Positions 1-12,439 of a DNA stretch of 64,000 bases are shown one piece after another (within the stretch, counting starts at the first letter, position 1; each line of letters begins with the position of its first letter). The DNA is from Alentia gelatinosa. Taxonomy: Eukaryota > Annelida > Polychaeta > Phyllodocida > Polynoidae. The stretch is from the NCBI GenBank assembly GCA_950022655.1, contig OX465589.1:26651626-26715625 (forward strand), in the 5' to 3' direction. The notes below the pieces were generated by a model. The model saw only the letters and a program-made list of their open reading frames with translations. It searched no databases and was not told the origin of the DNA. A program made the position numbers and the translations under genes.

Positions 1-334
1 ATGACCGCTTACGGGCCTACTGTCTCCTATTGATGGCTGCGCCATCTACTGTTGAAGCTGTCACAATTTTAGAATAGATCGGATTCAGAACACATGGCGC
101 CACCGATCAGATTCTTGATGCACACATTTATCAATGCTTCGCGCTATTAGGCGGGCCCAAATTCTATCATATTTTATCATTGAGTGCGGGGCTAATGGCT
201 AATGACGTCGGGGACTAATGGCTGTCTCAATAACTGAATAGCCATGTTTAAAACAGTGAGAATTGCTCAGAGATGCCTGTGACGCTTGCAGTGTAACCAA
301 ATACTGTTAATTTCATCTCATGATAATTCAATGA

Positions 335-850
335 AGAAGAAGGAGGAGGAAGAGGAGGAGAAGAAGAAGAAGAAAAATAAGAAGAAGAAGAAGAAGAAGA
401 ACGAGAAGAAGAAGAAGAAGAAGAAGAAGAAGAAGAAGAAGAAGAAGAAGAAGAAAAAGAAGAAGAAGAAGAAGAAGAAGAAGAAGAAGAAGAAGACGAA
501 GAAGAAGAAGAAGAAGAAGAAGAAGAAGAAGAAGAAGAAGAAGAACGAGAAGAAGAAGAAGAAGAAGAAGAAGAAGAAGACGAAGAAGAAGAAGAACAAG
601 AACAAGAACAAGAACAAGAACAAGAACAAGAACAAGAACAAGAACAAGAACAAGAACAACAAGAACAACAACAAGAACAACAAGAACAACAAGAAAAATA
701 ACAACAACTAGAACTAGAACAAGAACAAGAAGAAGCAGGAGGAGGAGGAGGAGGAGAAGAACAAGAACAAGAAGAACAAGAACAAGAACAAGAACAAGAA
801 GAACAAGAACAAGAACAAGAAGAGGAAGAACAACAACAACAAGAAGCTTG
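335..850. repeat. AAG/AAC trinucleotide microsatellite
   Basis: The block opens with AGG/GAG units, passes into a nearly pure AAG run with occasional ACG or AAA variants (about 360-590), then into AACAAG hexamers (about 590-720) and mixed AAC/AAG/GGA units up to about 850. One strand is almost entirely purine. Open frames on both strands here encode only homopolymers (Lys/Asn on plus; Ser/Cys, Leu/Val or Phe/Leu on minus) and are low-complexity artefacts, not genes. Confidence 0.97.
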
Positions 851-904
851 GAATAACAGCAAAACACCATTGTCTGGTATTCTATGGGTCTCCAACAACA
901 CAAT

Positions 905-2257
905 GTGTCTACATCCTCTAGAGACGCACGTTTCCTATTAAAGTCAGCCTCACTGACGTCAGCAATGACGCAATAACATTTAATACGTTAGGACTGCCAG
1001 CAAGCCACTCAGACACGGTGAAAGGCCCATCTACAACCACTTTTTCAGAAATATCTCTAGTGTCACCCACACCAAACTCACGCGTGACGTGAATCGATCA
1101 TCAAATGCATTATTCAAATTAGATCCATCGGCTCGCCAGCTGAAGTGGTAGCATATAACATACTCTGGTCACAAATAAAACTCGCTGTGTTCCTTTTCTT
1201 CTAAAACCCCCAATTCCAAAACAATTAAAAGTTATATCATTGTCTCATAACTAATGAAAGATAAACAAATTTCCCCTGTACGTATAGGCTGGGTATATAT
1301 GAAATGAACGACTACGTAGTGCTAGAGGCTTCATCAAACAAGCAGAGTATCTGCGACGCTTCACTATGTAACAGTTGGACTCACCTGTGCCATCTGGTGT
1401 TTTGACAATAATCTATAGATGTTCCCGTCAAATCATATACATTGTAATGCTAAAGCTATGGGAGCTCATTACTCAGCCTACAACTCTATCGAATATCACA
1501 ACATAATATTCTACACCCAAGGTCTTGCAGGAGTTTTCCATATGCGCCATCTTTGACCTTATATATGTTTCCATCATATTTCCATATCCAAAGGAGATTC
1601 AATTTTCAAAACCGATTGAGGAATGCATGAGAGATTTGTGAATATTTACATCTGCTAAGGTGTTATTGCGCCACGTGAAGAAGACGACATGGCCGTTGTT
1701 TGCACATTCATGTGCATGTTCGTTCCACCCTGTGTTAAATCTGCTGTAATTAATACAGGACATCTGCACAGATCGATTCAAATTTCTTAGACTTAGGGTA
1801 TGCCCTAGACGTGCCCCATATTACTCCCATTGATCAGTGAAACGTCTAACGGATTTTGTGATGCACTTCCTCTCGCCAATGATGTGGTCCCTAGCTACAA
1901 GGCCGGATTTATATAAATAGAGGTAAGGTAGATTTAAGAATCCGAATTAGACAGGCGCTCTCTATAAAATATAAGTTTTCTGTCTGAACGATCCATAGGA
2001 ACCTCAGTGTGTGAACAGAATCCTTCCGAACGACAGATTGCATCTGATCAAAATCTAGGATGCATATATTCGAGCGAGATATCACATGATAATTCATGAG
2101 TTTTATAAGGAATAGATACAGTGTGTGTGCAGTTTTTTCTCTGTGTTGTAGAACGCCTATGGTGTCTCGGACATGGCGTCTGTTTTGGTTCTGAGGAAGC
2201 GCATGTGTTGATCTTTGCAGCGATTGTGGGAGACATTCCCATCCACAGGATTTGGAT
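905..2257. other. Non-coding stretch, no clear gene
   Basis: Ordinary AT-rich sequence between the microsatellite and the first inverted-repeat element. The only item worth noting is a weak minus-strand exon candidate at 1613-1763, listed separately. I see no promoter, RNA gene or recognisable repeat. Confidence 0.5.
1613..1763 (-). CDS. Weak exon candidate, lectin-like spacing
   Basis: On the minus strand, a possible acceptor (gatctgtgcag) precedes a frame of about 50 codons starting MSCINYSRFNTGWNEHAHEC and continuing NNGHVVFFTW. A possible but poor donor (GTTTTG) follows. The Trp-x-x-x-x-x-x-Cys spacing followed by a hydrophobic strand is reminiscent of the first half of a C-type lectin-like fold. 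That is only an impression, since the second half and the remaining cysteines are not visible nearby. It lies on the same strand as the signal-peptide candidate at 16683-16749, but nothing joins them. It may be a chance open frame. Confidence 0.2.
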
Positions 2258-2638
2258 CCAGGGACCTGTTTCAGTAGTTTCGTGACATGTCTATATGGTG
2301 TCTGTGACACCATACAGACAGATCAACACAAGTTGCGGCACTTAGGACAAGACAGACCCCAAACACGGTGTGTCCAGTTTCAAAAGTATTCGACAAATTC
2401 ACTCACTTCTCCTAAGAATTAAGCAATGAAACTTTGAGATGAGTAAGGGATACATATAACCTATAATTGTCCCAAATATGAAGAAAATTGGCAGCTCCGA
2501 TCCGCTGATATTTGACATCGACTGTGACATGCGTTTTGAAACCCGACACATTTTTTTCCACTGTTGCTTGCACTGTTGGTGCCGCTGTTGATGTCTGTCT
2601 AGACCTAATGTCACAAAACTACTGAAACAGGTCCCTGG
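2258..2638. mobile_element. Inverted-repeat element (CCAGGGACCTG), copy 1
   Basis: The ends are long inverted repeats. The left end reads CCAGGGACCTGTTTCAGTAG and continues TTTCGTGACAT; the right end is its reverse complement with one difference (about 31 bp). The 381-bp body has no transposase frame. CAGGG termini are common among hAT-type elements, but no 8-bp target duplication is visible, so the superfamily is unassigned. A related composite copy lies at 3468-3764. Confidence 0.75.
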
Positions 2639-3061
2639 TGGTGTCGTCCCACTTAAGCTGGCCGTCAGCCACCTGGTTTAACACCTCTCCCGACCGAGAC
2701 AGCCCTCACCCTGCCTACTTCCTCACATATTCTACTGTATCCCACAAGTGGGCTACTATATGGGATTTGTCAGCTGTATTATTTATAGTATCATCTTACG
2801 GGCGGAATAGTCCGTAGAGATATTCAGCTAGGGAGATGACACAAAGGTGATTTTCTCTCTTTTAACTCCTCTTGTAACATAGTTCGCCATTGTCATCAGT
2901 ATCTTTTTTATCTGGTCTTCTAGGTTCAAATCTGGGTGAGGCGGAGTTGGGGCTGGCCTGGCTGTGGCCATGATCAGTTGGGCTGTGCCATTGGTGGTGT
3001 GGGCGAGAGTGAGGCCTTCGAGGCTCTCAGTTTGGGTCCTTCCAGTATCATTTGAAGTATT

Positions 3062-3368
3062 ATCGTAAAACTGGACGAGTTTTAATCTGGCCACCGTATG
3101 CCACGACTGGAGCTCGGCATAGTGACTTCATGAGGCAAAGCAGAGTGAAGTCTGGTGCTAACACTCCAGGAATGGCATACGGTGGCCAAGATTAAAATGA
3201 ATCAGGTTTTGATTTTATCCTACCCCATCTCCCCGATTTTGGAATACTACTGTGATAACAATTCTGTATGCCACTAGTGGCATAAAAAAAACTCCATATG
3301 CCAGTCAGCATGGCATACGGAAACTCAATGTTAAGCCTATGGGATTTTATATTAGGGGTAGGATAAAA
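3062..3368 (+). mobile_element. Hairpin-plus-module element, copy A
   Basis: A near-duplicate of 62730-63034. Part 1 is a hairpin with arms at about 3080-3112 and 3164-3197 (both contain GTATGCCA or its complement). The apex holds an inner stem GACTTCA/TGAAGTC around AGGCAAAGCAGAG. Part 2 is a 156-bp module bounded by a perfect 14-bp inverted repeat, TTTTATCCTACCCC at 3213-3226 and its complement at 3355-3368. It contains TTAAGCCTATGG near its right end. There is no coding capacity. Confidence 0.85.
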
Positions 3369-3467
3369 GGGTGAAACCTGTTAGTCGTCCGGGTTCCTAT
3401 TTTGCCTGGTACCTCTTGTACTTCTGGTGATGTGTCAATAACATCACCCTCTGTGCCGTTTTGGCTG

Positions 3468-3764
3468 ACCAGGGACCTGTTTTACTAGTTTCGTGACATG
3501 TCTGGATGGCGTCTAGATGGTGTGTCAGGTTTCATAAGAACTAGACATTAGACTTCGTTTTGTCCCTTCTTGCTTGCACTGTTGGTGCCACTTTTCATGT
3601 CTGTCTAACACTTTTGTCACCAACTAGTGAAACAGGTCCAGGTTTATGTTTGGGGTCTGTCTTTACCTAAGGGCAGCTACTTGTGTTGTTATGAAACTAG
3701 ACAACCCCTATGTCTGTATGGTGTCACAGACATGTCACGAAACTAGTGAAACAGGTCCCTGGTA
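3468..3764. mobile_element. Composite CCAGGGACCTG foldback, copy 2
   Basis: It starts with the same terminal sequence as 2258-2638 (CCAGGGACCTGTTTTACTAG) and ends with the complement (CTAGTGAAACAGGTCCCTGG). A third terminus-like sequence, ACTAGTGAAACAGGTCCAGG, lies inside at about 3624-3643. This suggests one partial copy inserted into or fused with another. No transposase frame is present. Confidence 0.65.
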
Positions 3765-3789
3765 AGCTGAGTTGCTCGCTAGGTTGGTA

Positions 3790-4600
3790 ATGGCAGCCTC
3801 ACGTTGATCGAACCCACTCTCCACCTGCCTGAGGTCTGTAGTTGCCAGTGTCTTTGTGACAGCCTTCCTCCTGATCACTGGCACTGCTGTCTTTTTTCCT
3901 TTACTTTACCAATTTTAGAAGTTTACTCGTCACCTACAGGAGATGAAGGACAGCATTGTTTGGGTGTAAAAACGTTTTTCCCATGCAGTGGTTTGGGTTG
4001 AAGGAGAGGCTCTGGTTCATTTTGGGAATGCTGTTGTGTCAGTCAGATGGCGTGGTGTCCTTTCTACAATGTCTGATGGAGGGCTGCTCATAGTGCCGCC
4101 CCAACATTATACCCAATTTCCCAGTTAGCCTCCCTTTGTCAGAGAGTTTTACAGGGAAGTGGATTAGAGATAAAACACTATGCCCCCTATTCAAGCCTGA
4201 CTCGCCAATAAAGTCATAAAACCTCTCTACTTGGATGAATAATTAATTTATGCTCAGTTCTGTAATTGTATTGAACTTCTATAGAACTAATTTGTGACCA
4301 AGCAGGATCTACTTAGTGTAAATTAAACCGTTATCGCAACTTGCATACTGATATGTCAATCAAATAAACGACCTCAGAACATTTTATAGGAACTTCTATG
4401 AATGCTGGCTAACTAATCGTGGCGCATTGGTCCGTTGGATGTAAAACCACAAACAAACATTATTCCGAAACATTTTGATATACTAGAATTTACATTAAGA
4501 CAATACGGCTTTGGTGTATCATTTATCCATGCATACGAATAGACGTCGAAGATGAAATCAATTTTACACATATGAGATATTCTTTGTGTGTGTTCCCTTA
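3790..4600. other. Non-coding stretch
   Basis: No exon with convincing splice sites and no recognisable repeat was found. The open frame at 3804-4001 lacks protein-like character. Confidence 0.45.
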
Positions 4601-4613
4601 ATCAATATATAAT

Positions 4614-4805
<192 letters not shown>

Positions 4806-4859
4806 AGAAAAGAAAAGAGAGAGTTCCAATAAGAGAAAGTCTGACATATTAGCAACAGC

Positions 4860-7800
4860 ACTTTATGACTGATGCTATTCTTCTTATTGACGTATAGATT
4901 TTTTCGTCTCCATTGATATACTCAGTCTCTATTACATCATCAGAGGGCAATGATCTATTCTGGTCTCGACCCAGAATCCATTCTTGTCACAGTGTTAAAA
5001 TAAGGACAATCTGCATTCTACAATTCACAGGTGGAATACAATGTAACTTGTCATCCGGCTTGAATACGGGTCCCTTATGTTACGTCTAAAAGCACCTGTC
5101 TGCGCATGTGCATTTCCAGCTTGATTTAACTGCTCAGAACCGTGACCCCGACAAGGTCAGCGTGAGCATGATGTACGTGGCACGCACGTGCTGTCTACCG
5201 GCCGCACTCTCTCAACAACTAACGGACCTACTTTTAGAAACATATTTTTGTCAAATACCCGTTTATTTTCCATATGCAATTCCATATATGGTCACCGCGT
5301 CTCAACTAACGACAAACTGGAAGACTAAGACATGCCATGCATTGCATCTCGCATGGTTACCTTTTACTTATACCCAGTTCGGGTTTTCCATACGTTGTCA
5401 TGTAGTGATATGTCTAATATTTGTAATTCAAGGTATTAGAGATGCAAGATCATGCCGATAATTTCAGTAATTATCAAAGTTCTGCTGAAAAGGATCCACA
5501 AGTCAAAATAAAACGTTACTATTTAAAGAAAATTGTTTTGAAGATAATCATATCTCATATGAATATTGCTCATTATTTCACACTTATTAAACTTTGGTCG
5601 GTCTAATCCATAAGTACGTGGTATCCATGTTTAGTCACACCATGACAACAAGCGGTGAGGTTGGCCAGCAATGATACTCAACCTCTCTCAGTGAGGCTGG
5701 TCAATAATCTAATCAATGAATCTTGCTAAGCTGCAAGTCGCCGCCATCACCCCGCCTCCCCCGCCTCATCAGCAGCGCAACGGGACTCAGACAAACATCA
5801 TTAGAATAGGTGCCCCGCTCTACTCCATAAACAAGCCTTGTGTCTGCGAATCTCCCTGCCATAGAAACCTCGCAACACCGTCCGTGAACTAGAACTGCCT
5901 CCCCGGAGAACACCGTAGATGGGAAATCACGGATGATGTAAATGATTGGAGTTTAACATGAATTGATGCTAATTTTGTTACTATTTGGTACAGGTACAAC
6001 GACAGAGTTGTTCTGATGAGTTATCTATTTCCAAGCTGTTTAAGGGGAAACCTAAGGGTGAAATATTTGGTACAACAACTATATTTAATCGCAATGTGGT
6101 TCTCTCTATATATAGATCTGCATATTTCAGTAACTCTTCTGCCTAGCTTATCTACATTGCTCCTTTATTCAAGCACCTGGCAACCTTCTCACCTAAATAT
6201 AACCATACATACCAAACTGGCAGTGATGATGTCAAATATAGACCTGGACGGCTTTGAAATATGCAGAAGGTGCAAAGTATTTCTAATGCAAAAATGTCGA
6301 AAATCTTCCACTAGTAGGATAGATATGCTGTACTTACCTTGCGATCAGTATGATGAGTATACAGATAGTCGAATGAATGTTAAAAAATAAGTCGTAGTTT
6401 GAGTCACATAGTTCAGTATAGGTGATTTACTGATGATTGGAACTAAGGGTTTGTTATAGTTGCAATTCACTAGCTAGTTAGCCAATAGTCAATATCAGTG
6501 AAAACCTGATTTTGTTTGCACAGACTTAGTTTACAATGTTTGAGTCGTGGTAATGGTGCCAGGAGTGAACTGCTCTAATGGAGTATGACATTTAACTTCG
6601 TCATAGTGGGGCGCCATGGAACCAGGCAAATTACAGGGTTGTATCAGGGTGACGTAGCCCAGTCCGGCTGCTGCATGCTCTGACATGATGACTATACATA
6701 ATTATCATGTCAGAGGCCTACACAGCACAAAGTGATTGCTAGTTAGGTCGTCATCCGCCAGGAAATTGGGCAGGTTCAAGTGCGACCCATGAAGATGCCG
6801 TTGTAGTCGGGGGACAACTACTGTTATTAGCTATTGTGACCCATTGAGAACCTCACCCAATACCGTGCCCAATCAATGGTGTTTTCTTTGGCATCGGAGG
6901 AAAATGGCCGCTTCCAAAACACAATAACTATCTGATTTTTACTCTGCGGCCCGACCATGAAGCAACTTCCAGGAGATCGGGGACCTTATTTTTTATAAGA
7001 ATATAATGCAAATGGGCCATATAGTAATGAGTAGCAGCCAAGTGTATTTCTGATAGAATTGTTGAATAGGTTGACATTGACAAAAAGGAATCATTCAATA
7101 TCTGTACATGTAAAGGTAAAGTTTTTCTTTCAGATATTCACCTTTTATCTTGAAAACACTATTTAATGGTTTCAATTTCCCGAATCCCGAATCGGTCGGA
7201 TGATTCAGAGTGGATCGTGACCCTTGTCCATGTGATACCCTTTGTCACGTGGATATGCATCATGCCGATACAAAGGAGTAGAGTGAGTCCCAATTCAAGC
7301 AACTGTCAACAGCTCCCAACATTCACAATTCGCCATTGTCAGCTGAGGTCAATGATATATGTCACTGCCGACAAGTGGTCCTTCATACAACTGACATGGG
7401 TTTTGACATCGATCTCAATACATTCGTATTGCACTGCATATTCTGGACATGTTTATATTCTGTAAGCTAGACCAAATATCTTAGCTACGGATGGAATCGC
7501 ATGATTTTCTTATTTTCAGCGAAATTTTGATTTGGGTTTGTACTCACTTTTATATTCTATGAATGATTTTATATGCAAATATGACTTCACTTTTGGGAAT
7601 CATCTAGAAACCTGTATGGATTTTCAGATATTTGCATAATCTTTGATCATTTATGTAGATCCAAAGATAGAGAAGTACTGATTGTATCATTTCCTCCTTT
7701 AATATAAATATCAGGAAAGCAAACAGGAAAAAATACTTTAGTTTGCCAAAAATAGGTTTGTATTCTAACAAGCAATTGTTATCTAAAACATCAAATTGCG

Positions 7801-8120
7801 AGAAAAAAAATACATCGAGTCTTTTGTCTTTTTGACATGTAATGTATGGACAAGTTTTCACGGTGAGGAATTTACTAAACATCAGCTATAGCGGAGTGAC
7901 CTTCAATAGATCAATGAATGAGCATAGGCAAAATTTCCACCCCCTCAGTGCTTACGTACTTTATGGATGGTTCCTGACCAAAGGCTACTACTTTTAGCAA
8001 GTGAATTTATATTGTAAATCATACCAACGATATCACACCAAGTAATTTCCCAACTCTGCCTATAATAGCAGGTACCACGCCCTTTTCCCCTCCCCACACA
8101 CAAACCTATTCCTTCCTACT
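4860..8120. other. Non-coding stretch with a small hairpin
   Basis: No supported gene. A 12-bp inverted repeat (CTCTGACATGAT at 6678-6689 and its complement at 6704-6715) forms a short hairpin. Frames at 5108-5461, 6016-6390 and 7166-7465 lack motifs, splice context and compositional bias. A poly-C tract followed by (CA)n occupies about 8121-8160. Confidence 0.45.
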
Positions 8121-8422
8121 AACCCCCCCCCCCCGACACACACACACACACACACACACCGCGCACCCTATTCCTGACTTGATACGAAACAGTGTTCATA
8201 GGGCGTGGTCGACTCTGCATGGCCCTGGAGTCGAGGACGCATTCAGGTGGCACAACGAGGAATCCTGGAAACTGGGTATTTTGTTGAAGGGCAGTGCAAG
8301 GTAAAGGGCGTTGTCTGAAATTGATGTCATACTTTTATGATAATCCATATAGATAGCCCTACCCCCAATCCTAGTGATTTTTAAAGGCTGTAATCAGCCA
8401 CTCACACATATTATTATATACC

Positions 8423-9015
8423 TGTGGTAGTATATCCTACACATACGGCCCGCTCCTACCCATGTCGTATTTATATCCGTACGACACCTAGGTGACGTAT
8501 GGGGTATGTATGTGGTGTACGGGGCATGTACGGCGGCAAAATCCAAAAACTCCCCCAGAAGCAAGGTTAAAAATTGGATATTTTAAGGTATATAATAATA
8601 GAGAAACAGGCTGCAGATGAACGTTTGCCTCCGGCATCGGTTTACTGATCGCCGATTTTACCGCGTATTTTATCCGTACGGAGACAGTAAGCCTGTTTCT
8701 CTATAATACGGAAACAGATATATTGTAGCTGCAAGGGATGAATACGCCGTAAAATTGCATTTCCAATCGGATTGTCAATTTTACCAAGTATTTTTCACAT
8801 ACAGCCACAGTATACCTGTTTGTCTATTATTATAGATCTTAAAATGGCCAATTGTATCGTTCGATTCTGGGACATTTGTTGGGTTTCGCCGCTGCACATG
8901 CCCCGACCACCAAATATACATACCCCGTACGCCACATGCGTGTTGTACGGCCATAAATACGGCACGGATATATAGGAGCGGGCGGTATATGCAGGACATA
9001 TGACTACACGTATGG
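8423..9015. mobile_element. Long foldback element, arms over 120 bp
   Basis: The left side around 8440-8560 (GGCCCGCTCCTA, then CGTATTTATATCCGTACGACA, a TACGGGGTATG-like stretch and a GGCATGT segment) recurs inverted at about 8860-8990. Inner segments are also inverted: AATAATAGAGAAACAGG near 8589 against CCTGTTTGTCTATTATTATA near 8815, and a second smaller inversion around 8650-8705. The arms are diverged. The element could fold almost end to end and has no open reading frame of note. Confidence 0.7.
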
Positions 9016-9129
9016 TGATAAAACCCATATCTTCAATTGCTATTCCGTTCACCTATACTGGCATAAAAATAGAATCCCCATCATTCAACGAACAGTAGTT
9101 GATATAAATTGGGTATTTGTGAAAAAAAA

Positions 9130-9483
9130 CTCCCGTGTCCTGGGTCGTCACTAACCAGTGAACGCCAGCGATCTCTGAAATCGCCGATACAAAATGGCAA
9201 GTATGTGAGGTGCGATACCGGAAATCGGTGCATTTCTCGGTTGGTGTATTTCTCCGGCTTAATCCTAAGGACACACCAAGCGAATCAAAGCAGCGATCAC
9301 CGGAATCGCCAACACAAAATTGCGTGTATGTGATATATTATTTTATAGTAATATTTCTCACCAATGATTTAGTGTATCAGAGGCAATAATCAGGGGATAT
9401 ATGAAATTATAGCTCACATATATGCCATTTTGTGTTGACGATTCGGGAAACCGCTGCTTTTCTGGCTTGATATGTCTCCAGCT
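9130..9483. mobile_element. TTA-flanked MITE: half copy plus full copy
   Basis: Two copies of one short inverted-repeat element abut. The first (about 9130-9258) is incomplete and ends TTTCTCCGGCT. The second (about 9262-9483) runs from GGACACACCAAGCGA to TTGATATGTCTCCAGCT. Both contain the paired motif ATCGCCAACACAAAAT or its complement. The junction and outer flanks read TTA/TAA, as expected for the 3-bp target duplication of PIF/Harbinger transposons. Other copies lie at 11477-11712 and 12210-12430. Confidence 0.7.
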
Positions 9484-9489
9484 TAAGCG

Positions 9490-11470
9490 TGAAGCTTTCG
9501 GTTCAAATCCCACTCTCAACAAAGCATTTGCAACAGAAAGGCATGTTATCAAATACACAATATTGCTTTACAATGTCGTACACTAATTCTCTATGAAAAG
9601 AAACTTGTTCCAAAGCGTCCTCGGCTTTCATCTCTCGCGCCGATAATTCGGGTCACCATTTCATTGTTACAGAAACTGAGCTAGAACTCAATCTGATTAG
9701 TGGAATAAAAGGGACCTTTCACACTTACATACTGCCATTTACTCACTCGCACTCAGTTAATGCAGAGTATCCGTCAAGGACAACATTTTAACCTTGGGTC
9801 CAATTGAGAGGTATTTGTAACCTTTTGACGGTCACACCACAGGATAGACCCTACCTGTAGATTTTATGTGTACACAACCCCTAAATGGAAATACATATAC
9901 ATGTGTATGTGTGTCTATAAAATACAATTTTCTGTTCCCATGTAATAGTCAGGGTTGCTAGCTGGGGTCAGAGGAAAACATTGAATTTTTTTTTAATTGA
10001 AATACAGGGTTTACGCATTACATATGCATTTCAGTGGGAATCAAGGGAAAGCTCAAGTTTTTACATGGGTCAATGGCGAGGTTCAGTGGGGGATTATGTG
10101 ATCTGGTTGAATTGGGTAATTCAGCAGTTTGTATATCATTATTACACGAGGAATTTTTTTTTCATTATGAAAACGAAAACATGAATTTCAATGGAAACAT
10201 TGAAAACTGGCTTCCCTGAATAGTGAAGCGTCTCCTCGCACCATTCTGTCGGGAAGTGAATAACCACTAGATGTTTAATGTCCAATAAATGAGATTTATG
10301 TTTTTAAATACAAAAACGTTTGCGACATCAATCTATTACAAATCTAATGCTCTACAGACACATGTATATATCTTACAAAACCCAAACCATTTAATCGTTA
10401 TCTATCTATTATTCCATACTTATTCATCAATGATGAACGTTTCATTTATTCCAAATGTTCTTGAACGAATGGGCGATATATGATGGGGTAATTTTGAACA
10501 AAAGCAAACCTGTTCTACATGAAACTTTTGTGTCTAATATACTATATATGAGTCATAGTGCTGGTGATACGTATCCGATTTTTTTTTCATACACAATATT
10601 TATTCTTAATCCCACCTCAATCATTTCAAAGCTTTCAAATAGACGGGTAATACATGGAAACCATCAGTCATACCGCTGAGTATTACCAGTATAAAAAAAA
10701 ACGTATCAAAAGAGAATATATATTAAATAATATTTTATCATAATAAGATACTAATCCATTACATGTTGCTCTAGAAATATACATATTTATAGCACAAATC
10801 ATCGAGTTACATGTGTCTGTTATAAGTAAAGTATACAATGACGCAATATCTCTACTCCTCGCTGCCCATGCCCACCCAGTGCCCCATAACGGCGCCGTGG
10901 GTAGATATGGATGGTGCCAATACTTCTCCTCATGTATGCATGAGGTGGCCACCAGTCATTAGCACCCTATTTCGGCAAGGTCAACACTGACCAATGAGAT
11001 CAATAGTGTTTATGAGACCCGCTTTATTGTCTGTCACCCCCTGTGAATGTTTGATATGTGTGGAATATAGAGCCTGGTGAGACGAGAGGAGTCTCTATGT
11101 GGTTCGGCATATACTTATTACGGACTGGTCATGATGTAAATAGGTCCAATTACCAAGTCACCATTCAAGGCATTGGATCGCATATCAATTGGTGTTGCTT
11201 AAGGCCGGGCGTCTACCTACTACGATAGAAATTTAGACCTACTGATATGGCTCCGATACAAAAAGTCAATGTCGAAGACATATCGGGAAGGTGCAAAATC
11301 GTAGACATATGTCTAGACATGCCAATCCACCACGCATTGTATGGGGTTTTTATTCGTGTCTAAGCACAGACAATCGTAGTCAACTGCCCCGATATCAGGT
11401 GACCTTCTGACGCGATTTTGATTTATCGAAGCCAAATCGTAGTAGGTGGACGCCGGACCTTAGCCATGCG
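9490..11470. other. Non-coding stretch
   Basis: AT-rich sequence without a supported gene. Immediately after the MITE, GGTTCAAATCCCACTC (about 9499) resembles a pol III B box, but no tRNA fold is evident. Frames at 9981-10219, 10289-10679 and 10683-10952 show no motifs. Confidence 0.45.
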
Positions 11471-11476
11471 CTACTG

Positions 11477-11712
11477 CAGTTTAGCTGATTATGCGGGGGG
11501 GGGGGGGGGGGGGGGGGCACACCAAACAAAATACGCAGCGATTTCCGGAATCACCAACAACAACAAAATGCGTGTATGTGAGATATTATTTCCTAATGAT
11601 ATTCCCCACCAATAATTCAACGTCACAGAAGCAATAATACCAGTGAGACTCTTCATTTTATGTTGGCGATTCCGGAAATCGCTACGTTTCATCGATTGGT
11701 GTGTCCACGGCT
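11477..11712. mobile_element. TTA-type MITE copy carrying a poly-G tract
   Basis: Another copy of the element at 12210-12430. It has the inner pair ATTTCCGGAATCACCAACA and TGTTGGCGATTCCGGAAAT and ends GGTGTGTCCACGGCT. The left terminal bases expected before ACACACC are replaced by a run of about 24 G at 11494-11517, so the left end is altered. Confidence 0.65.
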
Positions 11713-12209
11713 AATATAGTGACAACTATCTATTATAGTACCTAACAATTGTTTCTTGTTTTTCTTCGTTCCTGTTCTGTTTTAACGAATGATGCTGAAA
11801 ATTGTTTTTTTCCTTGAATTTCTTTGTCTATGAAATATATTTTTCCCTTCATAAAGTGCTTCATTTCTCGCTATACCATAGGCCATAGAGGAGGGTCAAT
11901 ACTTGACGTTCTCTTATTGTATGTTACATTGTCCTTAGAATAGTTTCCTGTGTATGTAACCGACAACATTCGACTATGAATGTTTTGGTGAACGTATAAT
12001 ATCGAATTAAATTCCTCATGGTTCGCATTGTAGTATCTGAGATGTTACACTGTGCTATACCTCCGCTTTTACAGGGTTAATCATGATGTTTTGTATCCAC
12101 AAAATCAGCATTCCCATTGTAGTCTGCAACATTTTACAGCTTCAAAGGGTGAACTGTAATTACTCTGTTCTGTACATGATTAACCAAATATACCTTTGCC
12201 TGACAGTTA

Positions 12210-12430
12210 AGCCGGGGACACACAAAGCGAGCCAAGGTGGCGATCTCTGGAATTGCCAACATGAAACTTCACGTATTAGAAATATTATTTCATAGTAATA
12301 TCTCCCACTGATAATTTAGCATCTCGGAAGCAATAATCAGGTGAAATATGAAATAATAGCTCACACAGACGCCATTTTGTATTGGCGATTCCAGATATCG
12401 CCGCCTTTCTTGCTTGGTGTGTCTCCGGCT
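12210..12430. mobile_element. Complete PIF/Harbinger-like MITE with TTA duplication
   Basis: A 221-bp element with long imperfect inverted ends: AGCCGGGGACACACAAAGCG on the left, complement of AGCCGGAGACACACCAAGCA on the right, with homology continuing through the ATCGCC(A/T)A motif. TTA flanks it on both sides (12207-12209 and 12431-12433). A 3-bp TTA/TAA target duplication is the signature of the PIF/Harbinger superfamily. No transposase is encoded, so it is non-autonomous. Confidence 0.8.
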
Positions 12431-12439
12431 TTAGAGAGG

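Noticed and set aside
248..903. Several overlapping frames on both strands, 129-217 codons
   Set aside because: They translate only the AAG/AAC microsatellite into homopolymers.
9430..9530. Possible tRNA (B-box-like GGTTCAAATCC)
   Set aside because: No cloverleaf or A box in the right place; the upstream part belongs to a MITE end.
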